Position numbers and translations under genes: made by a program. Shown piece by piece: positions 52,213 to 61,266 of a stretch of 64,000 nucleotides of DNA; position 1 is the stretch's first letter, and the number at the start of each line of letters is the position of its first letter. Source of the stretch: Rhizobiaceae bacterium (lineage in GTDB: Bacteria; Pseudomonadota; Alphaproteobacteria; Rhizobiales; Rhizobiaceae); contig JACVCH010000008.1 of the NCBI GenBank assembly GCA_016742175.1, positions 160,742 to 224,741 of the forward strand, read 5' to 3'. The notes under the pieces were generated by a model that was not told the DNA's origin, did no database searches, and saw only the letters and a program-made list of their open reading frames with translations.

Positions 52213-55200
52213 TGGCGAACGTCACGATCGTCCCGGAGGCGCTTTGCCACATGTGGATCGGCGAGATGGCCGAGCGCGTCTTCAAGTCCGACCGGGCGGT
52301 TGCGTTGACGTTGGGCGATGGTCAGCAGCGTCGTCACCGCGCCCGTCGGGGCATGGGTATGGATGACCTCGCGCTGGAGAACAGAGAAGCGTTCGGCGCG
52401 CAACGTCTCCAATCCGACATCGTAGGTGCCGCTGGCGATTGCGCCTTCGATCCGCGCCGCGAGCAGCCGCTCGAAGCCCGCGAACAGGATATTCTGCAGA
52501 TCGATGGTGAGCGCCAGGAGCCGGTTAAGAAAAGTGGTGATCGGCGGCAGCTCGTCCTTGATGCCATTGGCGTCGGTCAGCTTGAGGCCGGTCGACTCCT
52601 CGAATGCCTGAAGCGAACAGCCCTCGACCTTGCCGGCGACGATCAGCAGATAGAGCCGGCGCAGCGCATCGCGCGCATAGGCGCTTTCAAGATTGTCCTC
52701 GGCACGGAACAGCCCCTGGCCGCCGGTCTGGCGCTGGCCGCGCGTGATGGCACCCAGGGTATCGAGGCGGCGGGCAATCGTGGAGAGGAAGCGCTTCTCC
52801 GCCTTCACATCGGTGGCGACCGGTCGAAACAGCGGCGGCTGCGCCTGGTTGGTGCGGTTGGTGCGCCCCAGACCCTGGATCGCGGCGTCTGCTTTCCAGC
52901 CCGGCTCCAGCAGATAGTGGACGCGCAGCCGCCGGTTCTTCGCTGCGAGGTCGGCATGATAGGAGCGTCCGGTGCCGCCTGCGTCCGAGAAGACGAGGAT
53001 GCGTTTGACGTCGTCCATGAATGCTTGGGTTTCGGCGAGATTGGCGGCGACGGCGCGGCTTTCGACGACGAGGCGGTCGGCCGTTGCGCCGGCACCCGGC
53101 TTACGGACGATTCGGCGCGAGCGGCCGGTCACCTCGGCGACCGTTTCAGTGCCGAAGCGCTGGACGATCTGGTCGAGCGCTCCGGGAACGGGCGGCAGTG
53201 AGGCGAGCTTTTCGATCAGCCGGTCACGCCGGGCGACGGCCTCACGGCTTTCGACGGGCTGGCCGTTGCGGAACACCGGGCGGGAGCAGAGATTGCCCTC
53301 CGAGTCGGTGAAGGGCTCGTAGAGCTGCACCGGGAAGGAATGGGCGAGATAGTCGAGCACATATTCGCGCGGCGTGATGTCGACCTGGACGTCGTTCCAG
53401 TCCTCGGTCGGGATGTCGGCCAGGCGTCGTTCCATCAGCGCTTCGCCGGTCGAGACGATCTGGATGACGGCGGCATGGCCGACTTCGAGATCGGCGTTGA
53501 TGGATTTGATCAGCGACGGCGTCTTCATCGCGGTGATGAGGTGATTGAAGAAGCGTTGCTTCGCGCTCTCGAAGGCCGACCGGGCGGCAGATTTCGCCTG
53601 TGCGTTGAGCGTGCCTTCGCTGCCGGTGACATTGGTCGCCCGCATGGCGGCGCCGAGATTGTTGTGAATGATCGCGAAGGCGCCGGCATAGGCGTCATAG
53701 ATGCGGCGCTGCTCTTCGGTGAGCCGGTGCTCGACCAGCTCATATTCCACGCCGTCATAGGAGAGCGATCGGGCCTGATAGAGACCAAACGCCTTCAAAT
53801 CGCGCGCCAGCACCTCCATCGCCGCGACCCCGCCATCCTCGATCGCTTCGACGAACTCGGCCCGTGTCTCAAACGGAAAGTCCGCGCCGCCCCACAGGCC
53901 AAGCCGCTGGGCATAGGCAAGATTGTGTACCGTGGTGGCACCGGTGGCCGAGACATAGACCACGCGCGCATCCGGCAATGCGTGCTGCAGGCGCAGCCCG
54001 GCGCGGCCCTGCTGCGAGGCGGCCTGGTCGCCCCGTTCGCCTTTCGATCCGGCGGCATTCTGCATCGCGTGGCTCTCGTCGAAAATAATCACTCCATCGA
54101 AGTCCTCCCCCAACCAATCGACGATCTGCCGGACGCGCGAAACCTTCGAACCGCGCTCGTCGGAGCGCAGCGTGGCGTAGGTTGTAAAAAGGATGCCCTG
54201 CGGCAGGCGGATGGGCGTGCCCTGGCGAAAACGCGATAACGGTGAGACCAGGAGCCGTTCCTGGCCGAGGGCAGACCAGTCGCGCTGCGCGTCCTCCAGC
54301 AGCTTGTCCGATTTGGACACCCAGACCGCGCGGCGGCGGCCCTTCAGCCAATTGTCGAGCATGATGCCGGCGACTTGGCGGCCCTTGCCCGCGCCGGTGC
54401 CGTCGCCGAGGAACCAACCACGCCGGAAGCGAACGGCGCCGTCGTGATCCTCGGCGGCCGCGGTGACCACATCACAGGTCTCGTCGACGGCCCACGCGCC
54501 GGGGAGATGCAGGGCATGGGCCTCACCGGCATAGATCACGCTTTCGAGCTGAGCGTCGGACAGAATGCCATCGGCAATGAGGTTCGGCGGCAGAAGTGGA
54601 CGATAGCTCGGCCTGGGCGGGGCGACCGAGGCCATAGCGGCGGATTGCACGAGCCGGGTCGGATGCGCCTGAGACCCGGGAATACGGATCGACTGAAGCG
54701 CGTATCCTTCATAAAGCGCCTCGGTGAGCCGCGCGCCCTCCGGCGGCTTCCAGTCGACGGTCTCGTAATCGAGCGGCTCGCCTTCTGGCGCGGACAGGAT
54801 CGGCGCGGGCGTGGCATCGACGCGTCTGGAGATCGCCCTGTTGGGGGGAGCCGGGCGGCGCGCATACGCGGAGCCTGTCGGCAGCGTCACGGGCGGACGC
54901 GGCGGTACGAACGCCTGAACCCAGGCAAGCAGCGTGGCCGCATCTGCGGCGATGCCTGGCGATGCCGTGAACACGGCCGGATCGTGGGGCGGGATCTTGT
55001 CGATAACGGTCAGCCGTGTGTCGACCGTCGTCCCGTGGCGCGCATAAGCCGCGCCGTCGATGCCGGCCGTGAAGACGATGCGGCCGTGTTCCTGCAGACC
55101 CACGAACGCATCCCGCCACTTGGGCGCGTCCGGAGCGAAGCTTGCGCCGGTGATGGCGACGAGCCGCCCGCCAGGCGCCAGGCGCGCCAGCGCCGAGGCG

Positions 55201-55907
55201 ACATGGCGATTGGCGGCATCGGCCATGCGGCCCGACACGTTTGCCATTGCCGAGAATGGCGGGTTCATCAGCACGACGCTGGGCACGACATCGGTGTCCA
55301 GATGATCATCGATCTGGGCCGCGTCGAAGCGCGTGACGGATAGAGCCGGAAAGAGAGAAGACAGGAGTTCGGCGCGCGCGGCGGCCAATTCATTGAGGCG
55401 GAGGGCGCCGCCGGCGATCTCGGCGAGAATGGCGAGGAGGCCCGTGCCGGCGGACGGTTCCAGCACAATGTCGTCCGCGGTGATCGCAGCGGCCGTCGCC
55501 GCGGCGAAGCCCAGGGCGAGCGGCGTCGAGAATTGCTGGAAGGCCTCGCTCTCCTCGGAGCGGCGCGTGTGCGATGGCAGAAGATCGGCGATCTTCACAA
55601 GCAGCGGCAGCGCGGCGACCGGAGATCCGGCTTTCCGCAAAAGCGCTTTGCCGTATTTGCGCAGGAGCAGGACCGCCGCGCCCTCGCAGGCATCGTAAGC
55701 AGTTTTCCAGTTCCAGGCACCATCGACGTCGGAGCCACCGAAGGCGGCGTCCATCGCGGCGCGCAGGGCCGGCGCATCTATGCGTCGGCCTTGTTCGAGA
55801 TGTAGCAAGAGAAGGCGGGCGGCTACGGCCAGGGAGGGCGTTGAATTGGCCGGGACGAGCGGCTGGGCGGCGCGGGCGAACGCCGCCGTCGAAGCGAGCT
55901 GTGTCAT
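52206..55907 (-). CDS. Strawberry-notch-like helicase with N6-methylase domain, 3'-truncated
   Basis: 1233 aa. N-terminal DNA methylase-like domain with EPSAGTGLLAILAE (SAM site) and MNPPFSAM (NPPF catalytic motif), then an SNF2/Sbno-type helicase with Walker A GDGTGAGKGRQV, DESHAMQNAAGS and RTNRTNQ. Homologues on alphaproteobacterial plasmids and ICEs are usually about 1,400 aa or more. Here the sequence after RQRNRPVGLEDALGHLADP departs into host DNA and stops, so the C-terminal part is lost. A hairpin leader precedes it. Confidence 0.82.
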   Translation of the reverse strand: MTQLASTAAFARAAQPLVPANSTPSLAVAARLLLLHLEQGRRIDAPALRAAMDAAFGGSDVDGAWNWKTAYDACEGAAVLLLRKYGKALLRKAGSPVAALPLLVKIADLLPSHTRRSEESEAFQQFSTPLALGFAAATAAAITADDIVLEPSAGTGLLAILAEIAGGALRLNELAAARAELLSSLFPALSVTRFDAAQIDDHLDTDVVPSVVLMNPPFSAMANVSGRMADAANRHVASALARLAPGGRLVAITGASFAPDAPKWRDAFVGLQEHGRIVFTAGIDGAAYARHGTTVDTRLTVIDKIPPHDPAVFTASPGIAADAATLLAWVQAFVPPRPPVTLPTGSAYARRPAPPNRAISRRVDATPAPILSAPEGEPLDYETVDWKPPEGARLTEALYEGYALQSIRIPGSQAHPTRLVQSAAMASVAPPRPSYRPLLPPNLIADGILSDAQLESVIYAGEAHALHLPGAWAVDETCDVVTAAAEDHDGAVRFRRGWFLGDGTGAGKGRQVAGIMLDNWLKGRRRAVWVSKSDKLLEDAQRDWSALGQERLLVSPLSRFRQGTPIRLPQGILFTTYATLRSDERGSKVSRVRQIVDWLGEDFDGVIIFDESHAMQNAAGSKGERGDQAASQQGRAGLRLQHALPDARVVYVSATGATTVHNLAYAQRLGLWGGADFPFETRAEFVEAIEDGGVAAMEVLARDLKAFGLYQARSLSYDGVEYELVEHRLTEEQRRIYDAYAGAFAIIHNNLGAAMRATNVTGSEGTLNAQAKSAARSAFESAKQRFFNHLITAMKTPSLIKSINADLEVGHAAVIQIVSTGEALMERRLADIPTEDWNDVQVDITPREYVLDYLAHSFPVQLYEPFTDSEGNLCSRPVFRNGQPVESREAVARRDRLIEKLASLPPVPGALDQIVQRFGTETVAEVTGRSRRIVRKPGAGATADRLVVESRAVAANLAETQAFMDDVKRILVFSDAGGTGRSYHADLAAKNRRLRVHYLLEPGWKADAAIQGLGRTNRTNQAQPPLFRPVATDVKAEKRFLSTIARRLDTLGAITRGQRQTGGQGLFRAEDNLESAYARDALRRLYLLIVAGKVEGCSLQAFEESTGLKLTDANGIKDELPPITTFLNRLLALTIDLQNILFAGFERLLAARIEGAIASGTYDVGLETLRAERFSVLQREVIHTHAPTGAVTTLLTIAQRQRNRPVGLEDALGHLADPHVAKRLRDDRDVRHQ
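52212..52253 (+). pseudogene. Possible 5' remnant of bhcD (iminosuccinate reductase)
   Basis: ATG overlapping the bhcC stop (TGATG) begins MANVTIVPEALCHM, which is the sort of N-terminus seen in ornithine-cyclodeaminase-type BhcD proteins (memory-based, not aligned). The coding sense is lost after roughly this point, where the opposite strand encodes the C-terminus of the helicase. The boundary is uncertain by about 40 nt. The rest of bhcD is missing from the window. Confidence 0.4.
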
Positions 55908-55925
55908 GGAGGGAACCTCAGGAGA

Positions 55926-55987
55926 GCGGGAACGGGATGAGCCGCCCGGCGCTCTCTCTCGGACCGAACCGGCTCAAACCCGTCCCG
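55926..55987 (-). promoter_or_regulatory. Hairpin leader of the helicase gene
   Basis: Reading the minus strand, GGGACGGG-TT-TGAGCCG pairs with CGGCTCA-TCCCGTTCCC around a C/G-rich loop. It sits in the leader, ending about 18 nt before the start codon. Same general design as the leaders at 58827 and 60297. Confidence 0.5.
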
Positions 55988-56002
55988 GACTGCCTCTCCC
56001 TC

Positions 56003-56221
56003 TCACGGGTCGGGCGGCAGATAGGCGTCGTAGGGATTGTCCTCGGCGAAATGCCCGAACGGCGTGAAGAGAAACTCCGCGCCGTTCCGACCGATGGCGC
56101 AGATCACGTAGCGTGGAGCGCCCGTCGCGGCGTCGGTGCATTCGAGCAACGCGAGCTTGCCATCGGCGGCAGCGCGCATAAGCGTCTGGAAATTGACCCG
56201 GACATGATCGGGAATGCTCAT
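56003..56221 (-). CDS. DUF6117-like protein
   Basis: 72 aa, starting MSIPDHVRVNFQTLMRAA; DGKLALLECTDAATGAPRYVICAIGR and FLFTPFGHFAEDNPYDAY are family landmarks. Small soluble protein found in alphaproteobacterial mobile elements; function unknown. Overlaps the following (upstream) gene by 4 nt. Confidence 0.82.
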   Translation of the reverse strand: MSIPDHVRVNFQTLMRAAADGKLALLECTDAATGAPRYVICAIGRNGAEFLFTPFGHFAEDNPYDAYLPPDP

Positions 56222-56619
56222 GGCCGGCCTCCCCTGATCGTATCGTCGAACCAGGCATGCTTGCCGATCCGCTCGACCATGTCGCATCGTCCGAGATGGA
56301 GCACATGCGCACCGACCCCGAAGGTGTTCACCCGCGGACGCGAGCAAGTGCTCATCCATTGAACTCCCCACCGACCGGCGAGTGCGAAAGCGTCCACGCA
56401 ACGCGGGACGAAGTCGATGACGCGTTGCGGATCGCCTCTACCGTCATCCCGCATGCAGGGGTCCGAGTCTCCAGGGGCGGGATCGATCCACAGGACGAAG
56501 GCATCGGAATGTGGGTCTGTCCCAGCAGCTTCCGCGCAGAGAGCATCCGGCGCGCGGGCGCCGTCGACGGGCGTACCTACATCGAGCACGAACCAGAACT
56601 GCGTGAAATAATCAGCCAT
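56218..56619 (-). CDS. Hypothetical island protein
   Basis: 133 aa, soluble, starts MADYFTQFWFVLDVG. No motif recognised. GGAGG Shine-Dalgarno 6 nt upstream and a 4-nt overlap with the DUF6117 gene support a real gene. A GC-rich hairpin lies in its leader (about 56673-56699). Confidence 0.65.
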   Translation of the reverse strand: MADYFTQFWFVLDVGTPVDGARAPDALCAEAAGTDPHSDAFVLWIDPAPGDSDPCMRDDGRGDPQRVIDFVPRCVDAFALAGRWGVQWMSTCSRPRVNTFGVGAHVLHLGRCDMVERIGKHAWFDDTIRGGRP

Positions 56620-56703
56620 AGCGGCCTCCGAAAACGAGAAAGCCTGGTACGAGGGAAGGGCGAAGGAGAGCGGCGGGACGGCCGGAGCCGCCCCGCCCTC
56701 TGA

Positions 56704-58815
56704 TCATTCGGCCGCGACGGCCTGCGGACCATCGGCGCAGTCGGCTTCGGCGTCCTCGTCTTCGGCGAGGAACGCCGGAAGCGCATCGGACTCGGCCCCG
56801 TCATCACTGACATTGGCGTCATCGGCCGTGGAGAGGCGGAGCGGCGCCGGAAGCCAGCCTCTATCGGCGAGCAGACGTTCGGCTTCCTTGGCCATGTCCG
56901 GCTTCTTCAGATGGTCGATGAGCTGCGCGGTCTCCTCGCCCTTGGCCTCGCGCACCGCTTCGAGAATGCGGGGCTTGGTCACCCGGCCGAAGTAATTGTC
57001 GACCGTCGGCCGCCAGCCGGCCTCGACCATGTCGAGACCCACCGCGCGCGCGAGCCGATCCGCCTCGTGGATACGCTGCTGCACGCCATGGGATGTCGGC
57101 CCAGCACCGTAGGGATTGGCCTTCTCGTAGAGCGCATTCACGCCGAACGAGACGCAATGGGCGAGCAGCGCCAGGCGACTTGCCTCGTCGAGCCCATCGA
57201 TCCTCTTCCAGAGCGCCTCGTCGTCGGCCGGCAGGTCCGCCTGCCAGGCCTTCTGCCGTTCCTCGACGGACTTGGCGGACGGGCTGTCCTTCAGATCGCC
57301 GGCCTGGGCGGGGAAGAAGACATGGCGAACGGACGCTTCAAGGCATCCGGCCGAGGAGACGTGGCGGAAGGTGTCGCGCACCAGCTTGTACAGGAGTGCG
57401 GTCATCGCGACATGCGGATTGTTCGCCAGCGCGTCCCGCAAGGCGAGCGTGCGATGCGCTGTGAGTTCGACCATGAGCCGTTCGGGCAGCGGCTTGACCG
57501 TGTCTTCCTCCTCATCCGGGCTCTCGGCCTCACCGCCCCCGGTGATCACCGTGCGCTGGATGGGGCCGCCTGGATCAGCCTCCTTGTTTCCATCGAAACC
57601 CGCGCGGGTGTCGTCGTCGCCGTCGGGGGCCTCGTCCTCGGGACGGACATAGCCGCGATCGACCGAAAGCCTCCCGTCGTGGCGGATGCTGACGAAAGCG
57701 CCGGCCCGGCCGATCTCGGTAGGATTGTAGCGCATCGGCCGATCCTCGAAGTCTTCGAGCGCCGCCTCGATCTCGCCAAGCCGTTCGTCCACCTCTTGGG
57801 GCAGTTCGTCGGCCTCGGCATATTCGGCTTCGAGCCGGTCGAACTCCTTACGAAGGGTCTCACGGCTGGCGCGCTCCTCGTCGGTGAGATCGACCGGCGT
57901 GCCGGCGAGCTGCCGCAGCCCATGCGTATGGCCGTAGGGAAAATCGGCCGCGACCTCGATCCACTTCCAGCCTTCCTCGGCGAGGGTCTCCGCCTCTACC
58001 TTGAGCTTGTCGGCGACCAGCCGTTCCAGCAGCGGCACGTCCTCGATCCAGCCACCGTCATCTTCCTGGAAGAGGTCACGCATGACAGTGCCGCCAGCCT
58101 CTTCATAGGCTTCTACTGTGACGAAGCGCACACGCCGGTCCGACGCGCGAACGGTGTTCTCCGTCAGCATGCGGCGGATCTGGTAGGGCTCCTTCGACCA
58201 GCTGTGCTCGATCGCCTTCCAGACCTGCTCCTGCCGCGCATGGTCGACCGAGACGGTGAAGGCCATGAGCTGCTCCAGCGTCATGCCGTCTTCGGCATAG
58301 AGGTCGAGGAGCTTTTCGGAGACAGTGACGAGCTTCAGTCGCTGCTTGACAATGTTGACCGAGACGAAGAAGCGCGCGGCGATCTCCTCCTCGCTCTGGC
58401 CCTGCTCGCGCAGGGTCCGGAAGGCCCGGAACTGATCGAGCGGATGCAGCGGAGCACGCTGGACGTTCTCGACCAATGAATCCTCCTCGGCCGAGATGTC
58501 GCTGCCCGCCTCGCGTACGATGCAGGGCACGGGCGTGGTCCGGGCGAGCCGCTTCTTTTTGGCGAGGAGTTCGAGCGCCCGGTAGCGGCGGCCGCCGGCG
58601 GGAATCTCGAACGTGCCCGTTTCTTTTCCATCGCCGTCCAGCACTGGCCGGACATTGAGGCTTTGCAGGAGGCCACGGCGGGCGATGTCCTCGGCGAGTT
58701 CGTCGATGGAGACGCCGGCCTTGACCCGCCGCACGTTGGACTGGCTGAGAACCAGCTTGTTGAAGGGAATATCTCGTGAGGCGCTGAGGGTGATCTTCTG
58801 GTTTACGGTTGCCAT
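56704..58815 (-). CDS. ParB/RepB/Spo0J-family nuclease/partition-like protein
   Basis: 703 aa from MATVNQKITLSASRDIPFNKLVLSQSNVRR (longer openings exist). N-terminal ParB domain with SIDELAEDIARRGLLQSLNVRPVL, GGRRYRALELL, ENVQRAPLHPLDQFRAFR, then helix-turn-helix FVSVNIVKQRLKLVTVS. A long C-terminal region with acidic linkers (EDEAPDGDDDTRAG, PDEEEDTVK). Such large ParB proteins on ICEs and plasmids help maintain the element. A leader hairpin precedes the gene. Confidence 0.88.
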   Translation of the reverse strand: MATVNQKITLSASRDIPFNKLVLSQSNVRRVKAGVSIDELAEDIARRGLLQSLNVRPVLDGDGKETGTFEIPAGGRRYRALELLAKKKRLARTTPVPCIVREAGSDISAEEDSLVENVQRAPLHPLDQFRAFRTLREQGQSEEEIAARFFVSVNIVKQRLKLVTVSEKLLDLYAEDGMTLEQLMAFTVSVDHARQEQVWKAIEHSWSKEPYQIRRMLTENTVRASDRRVRFVTVEAYEEAGGTVMRDLFQEDDGGWIEDVPLLERLVADKLKVEAETLAEEGWKWIEVAADFPYGHTHGLRQLAGTPVDLTDEERASRETLRKEFDRLEAEYAEADELPQEVDERLGEIEAALEDFEDRPMRYNPTEIGRAGAFVSIRHDGRLSVDRGYVRPEDEAPDGDDDTRAGFDGNKEADPGGPIQRTVITGGGEAESPDEEEDTVKPLPERLMVELTAHRTLALRDALANNPHVAMTALLYKLVRDTFRHVSSAGCLEASVRHVFFPAQAGDLKDSPSAKSVEERQKAWQADLPADDEALWKRIDGLDEASRLALLAHCVSFGVNALYEKANPYGAGPTSHGVQQRIHEADRLARAVGLDMVEAGWRPTVDNYFGRVTKPRILEAVREAKGEETAQLIDHLKKPDMAKEAERLLADRGWLPAPLRLSTADDANVSDDGAESDALPAFLAEDEDAEADCADGPQAVAAE

Positions 58816-58826
58816 GGTGAGTTGCT

Positions 58827-58874
58827 CCGCGACGGGCGCAGAGAGCCTTTCTCTCGGCTTGGGACCCGTCACGG
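58827..58874 (-). promoter_or_regulatory. Hairpin leader of the parB gene
   Basis: Minus-strand arms CCGTGACGGG (58865-58874) and CCCGTCGCGG (58827-58836) flank a second small GAGAG/CTCTC hairpin. The outer 3' arm runs directly into the GGAG Shine-Dalgarno before ATG 58815. Confidence 0.6.
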
Positions 58875-58950
58875 AACCAGGGCGCAGCCCTCTTACTCTC
58901 TCTTCTGGACGCTGCGGCGGGGAGGCCTGACCGGTGGAGCGGAATAGGCG

Positions 58951-59328
58951 TCAATCTCCGCTGCGCAGAGACGCGGCAGCGATCGTCAGCAGCCGGTCGC
59001 TCTCCAAGATCCTCCCCGCCTGACGGGCTGCCTCGGCATAAACCGATAGAGGGAATGCGGCTTCGAACAGAATTTCCCGTTCGATGCCCATGCCGGAGGG
59101 CAGGCGCATGGAGGTTACCTCGGACAGGCTGAAACTGCCTATCTCGGGGCTCGCGAAGCCAAGATCCGCGAGACCGAACAGCGTGTCGCCGTCGGGTTCC
59201 ATCTCGGTGATGAGCCATGTGGCGGCACCGACAGGGTTGAAGAACTTGACCAACGGCACGTGGTCGACATCGCGCTGCCGACCATTGGCGAGCAGGAGAT
59301 CGCGCAGGTCATCGGTCAGGAGGATCAT
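58951..59328 (-). CDS. DUF2958 protein
   Basis: 125 aa. Landmarks VPLVKFFNPVGAATWLITEMEPDGDTLFGLADLGFASPEIGSFSLSEV match DUF2958 (PF11171), a soluble family tied to mobile elements. No catalytic residues evident. Overlaps the ArdC-like gene by 4 nt, so the two are coexpressed. Confidence 0.88.
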   Translation of the reverse strand: MILLTDDLRDLLLANGRQRDVDHVPLVKFFNPVGAATWLITEMEPDGDTLFGLADLGFASPEIGSFSLSEVTSMRLPSGMGIEREILFEAAFPLSVYAEAARQAGRILESDRLLTIAAASLRSGD

Positions 59329-60287
59329 GCCACCCTCCTGTCGCGAGAGAGCTCTTCCCCATCGCGCCGTTCCTCGTCTTCAGACAGGAAGGCCAGAAGC
59401 CAGTCGGCGGCCTTGCTCGCCTGGCTGGCGGCGCGGAAGATGGCGCGGTTGTCTTCCCGCAGAACGTCCAGCCAGGATCCGATGTAATCGGCGTGACGAA
59501 CGGTCGGCTCAATGCCGAGCGAGGCACAGCAGAATGCGGCATTGATCTCGGCGACAAGTTCCTCAAAGGCGTATTTCTTCGAGCCGAAAGACCCGGAGAG
59601 ATCACGGTTGAGCCGTTGGGGCGCGCCGCTGGCGTGGCCGAGCTCGTGCAGTGCCGTACGGTGCCAGTTGATCGGCTCGAAATAGGCTTGCGGCGGCGGC
59701 ACCTGTACGTAATCGTGCGCCGGCGCGTAGAAGGCTTGGTTGCCTCCGATCCGGAAATCGATACCGGTAGCCTCGATCAGCGCCTCGACGCGCGGTTCAA
59801 TCAGGCTTGCCGGCATCGGCGGCGCGGCCGTGACGGCACCCTTGGGCAGGTTCTCGCACTGATCTGTGTTGAAGACGGTGAAGCGCTTCAGGAATGGGAT
59901 TGCGCGGGCTTCTTCGTCGGTCTCCCGTGCACGACGCTTCTCGTCCTCCGGCACGAAACGGTCTGCATAGACGACTGTGGTTCCGCGTTCGCCCTTGCGG
60001 ACATTGCCGCCAAGCGACAACGCCTGTCGGAAAGTCAGCCAGCTCTGGCCGGAAAAGCCACGCTCGACCACGGCGCCCCAGAGCAGCAGCACATTGATTC
60101 CGGAATAGGTCCGGCCGGTTGAGGCGTTCTTCGGAAGGCCGAGCGGCGCCTTCGCCGCCGCCGTGCCCCATGGCTGGACCCACGGCACGCGTCCGGCCTC
60201 CAACTCGGCAATAATTTTGACGGTGATCTCGGAATAGAGATCGGTCCGGTCACTCCTGGCACCAGACCTACGGTTCATTCTGGACAT
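59325..60287 (-). CDS. ArdC-like antirestriction/zincin-fold protein
   Basis: 320 aa. N-terminal ssDNA-binding DUF1738-type region (DLYSEITVKIIAELEAGRVPWVQPW, TGRTYSGINVLLL, LSLGGNVRKGERGTTVVYADRF) and a C-terminal zincin with the HExxH motif ALHELGHASG. Known relatives protect incoming plasmid DNA in conjugation. ATG 60287 has GGAGAA 8 nt upstream; a GTG at 60290 is alternative. Leader hairpin present. Confidence 0.92.
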   Translation of the reverse strand: MSRMNRRSGARSDRTDLYSEITVKIIAELEAGRVPWVQPWGTAAAKAPLGLPKNASTGRTYSGINVLLLWGAVVERGFSGQSWLTFRQALSLGGNVRKGERGTTVVYADRFVPEDEKRRARETDEEARAIPFLKRFTVFNTDQCENLPKGAVTAAPPMPASLIEPRVEALIEATGIDFRIGGNQAFYAPAHDYVQVPPPQAYFEPINWHRTALHELGHASGAPQRLNRDLSGSFGSKKYAFEELVAEINAAFCCASLGIEPTVRHADYIGSWLDVLREDNRAIFRAASQASKAADWLLAFLSEDEERRDGEELSRDRRVA

Positions 60288-60296
60288 CACGGTTCT

Positions 60297-60343
60297 CCGC
60301 GACGGGCACCAGGGCCTCTCCCTTGGCTTTCAACCCGTCACGG
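60297..60343 (-). promoter_or_regulatory. Hairpin leader of the ardC-like gene
   Basis: Minus-strand arms CCGTGACGGG (60334-60343) and CCCGTCGCGG (60297-60306), identical 10-mers to those before the parB gene although the loop differs. The 3' arm abuts the GGAG Shine-Dalgarno. The rest of the 60344-60634 gap shows no gene. Confidence 0.6.
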
Positions 60344-60634
60344 CAAGCCGGTCCGCACTCTCACTCTAGGAAGGGGCAATGCGGGGGATCCTCGCTCCAA
60401 GGGTCGGTCGAGACGACATCCGCGGGCGCCGGAAAGGCCTCCCTTTCCCAAGAACTTCCGAGCCGATGACAGCGGTGCAGGTGCGGTCGAAGACCTTTCC
60501 ATGTCGGGGTTGGAACATGCCCGGCCTCGTTTCTGGAGTTCGATGACTTGGGGTGATCAAGGGAACTCAAATCAGGCCAGCGCCCATTTCGACCATCCGG
60601 GGACATCGTCGTTTCCCACGTGCCGATTGAAGAA

Positions 60635-60662
60635 TGTCAGAAAATTACATATATTTCTGACA
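60635..60662. promoter_or_regulatory. Operator-like palindrome of the AbiE-type TA operon
   Basis: TGTCAGAAA (60635-60643) and TTTCTGACA (60654-60662), perfect 9-bp arms separated by 10 nt, ends 10 nt before ATG 60673. AbiE-type antitoxins commonly repress their own promoters through inverted repeats. Confidence 0.65.
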
Positions 60663-60672
60663 GGAGTTCGTG

Positions 60673-61266
60673 ATGCAGCGACTGACGCAAAAGATTCTCG
60701 CCTATGCCGCAGGCTTGCCCGAAGGGGCGCCGCTGGCTGCAAAAAGCTTGCTTCACCTCGGAAACCGACCTGCGGTGGATCAGGCTTTGTCGCGTATGGC
60801 AGAGCGTGGCCAACTCGTCCGTGCGGGGCGCGGCGTCTATCTGCGTCCCGTCGTCAGCCGCTTCGGTGTCCGGCCGCCCTCGGTCGAGCAGGCGGTCGCG
60901 GCGCTCGCAGGACAGCGCGGCGAGGTGATCGTGCCGAGTGGCGCAGCCGCAGCGAACGCGCTTGGCCTGACGACGCAGAATCCCGTGCGTTCGGTCTATC
61001 TCACATCGGGCAGGAGCAGGACGATCAATTTGGGCAAACAGGCGGTCGAGTTGCGCCACGCCCCGCGTTGGCAGTTGACGCTGGCTGATCGACCTGCCGG
61101 GCAAGCCGTGCGCGCGCTTGCCTGGCTCGGGCCGGAGAAGGCCGAAGGGGCTTTGAGGATGATCAAGCGCAAGCTTCCGCCACCGGCGTTTGGAGAGCTT
61201 GTCGCGGCGGCACCACAATTCCCAACCTGGCTTGCCCGAAGCGTCGGCAAAATCGCTCATGATTGA
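60673..61266 (+). CDS. AbiEi/DUF6088-type antitoxin
   Basis: 197 aa (GTG 60670 also possible). N-terminal winged helix (LTQKILAYAAGLPEGAPLAAKSLLHLGNRPAVDQALSRMAERGQLVRAGRGVYLRPV) and a C-terminal AbiEi-like domain. Antitoxins of this family neutralise the neighbouring nucleotidyltransferase toxin and repress the operon. Overlaps the toxin gene by 8 nt. Confidence 0.85.
   Translation: MQRLTQKILAYAAGLPEGAPLAAKSLLHLGNRPAVDQALSRMAERGQLVRAGRGVYLRPVVSRFGVRPPSVEQAVAALAGQRGEVIVPSGAAAANALGLTTQNPVRSVYLTSGRSRTINLGKQAVELRHAPRWQLTLADRPAGQAVRALAWLGPEKAEGALRMIKRKLPPPAFGELVAAAPQFPTWLARSVGKIAHD

Noticed and set aside
52209-53201. A 330-codon rightward frame running from the bhcC stop
   Set aside because: Antisense to the helicase C-terminal region. 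Only its first dozen codons could be bhcD; the rest has no SDR/ornithine-cyclodeaminase motif.
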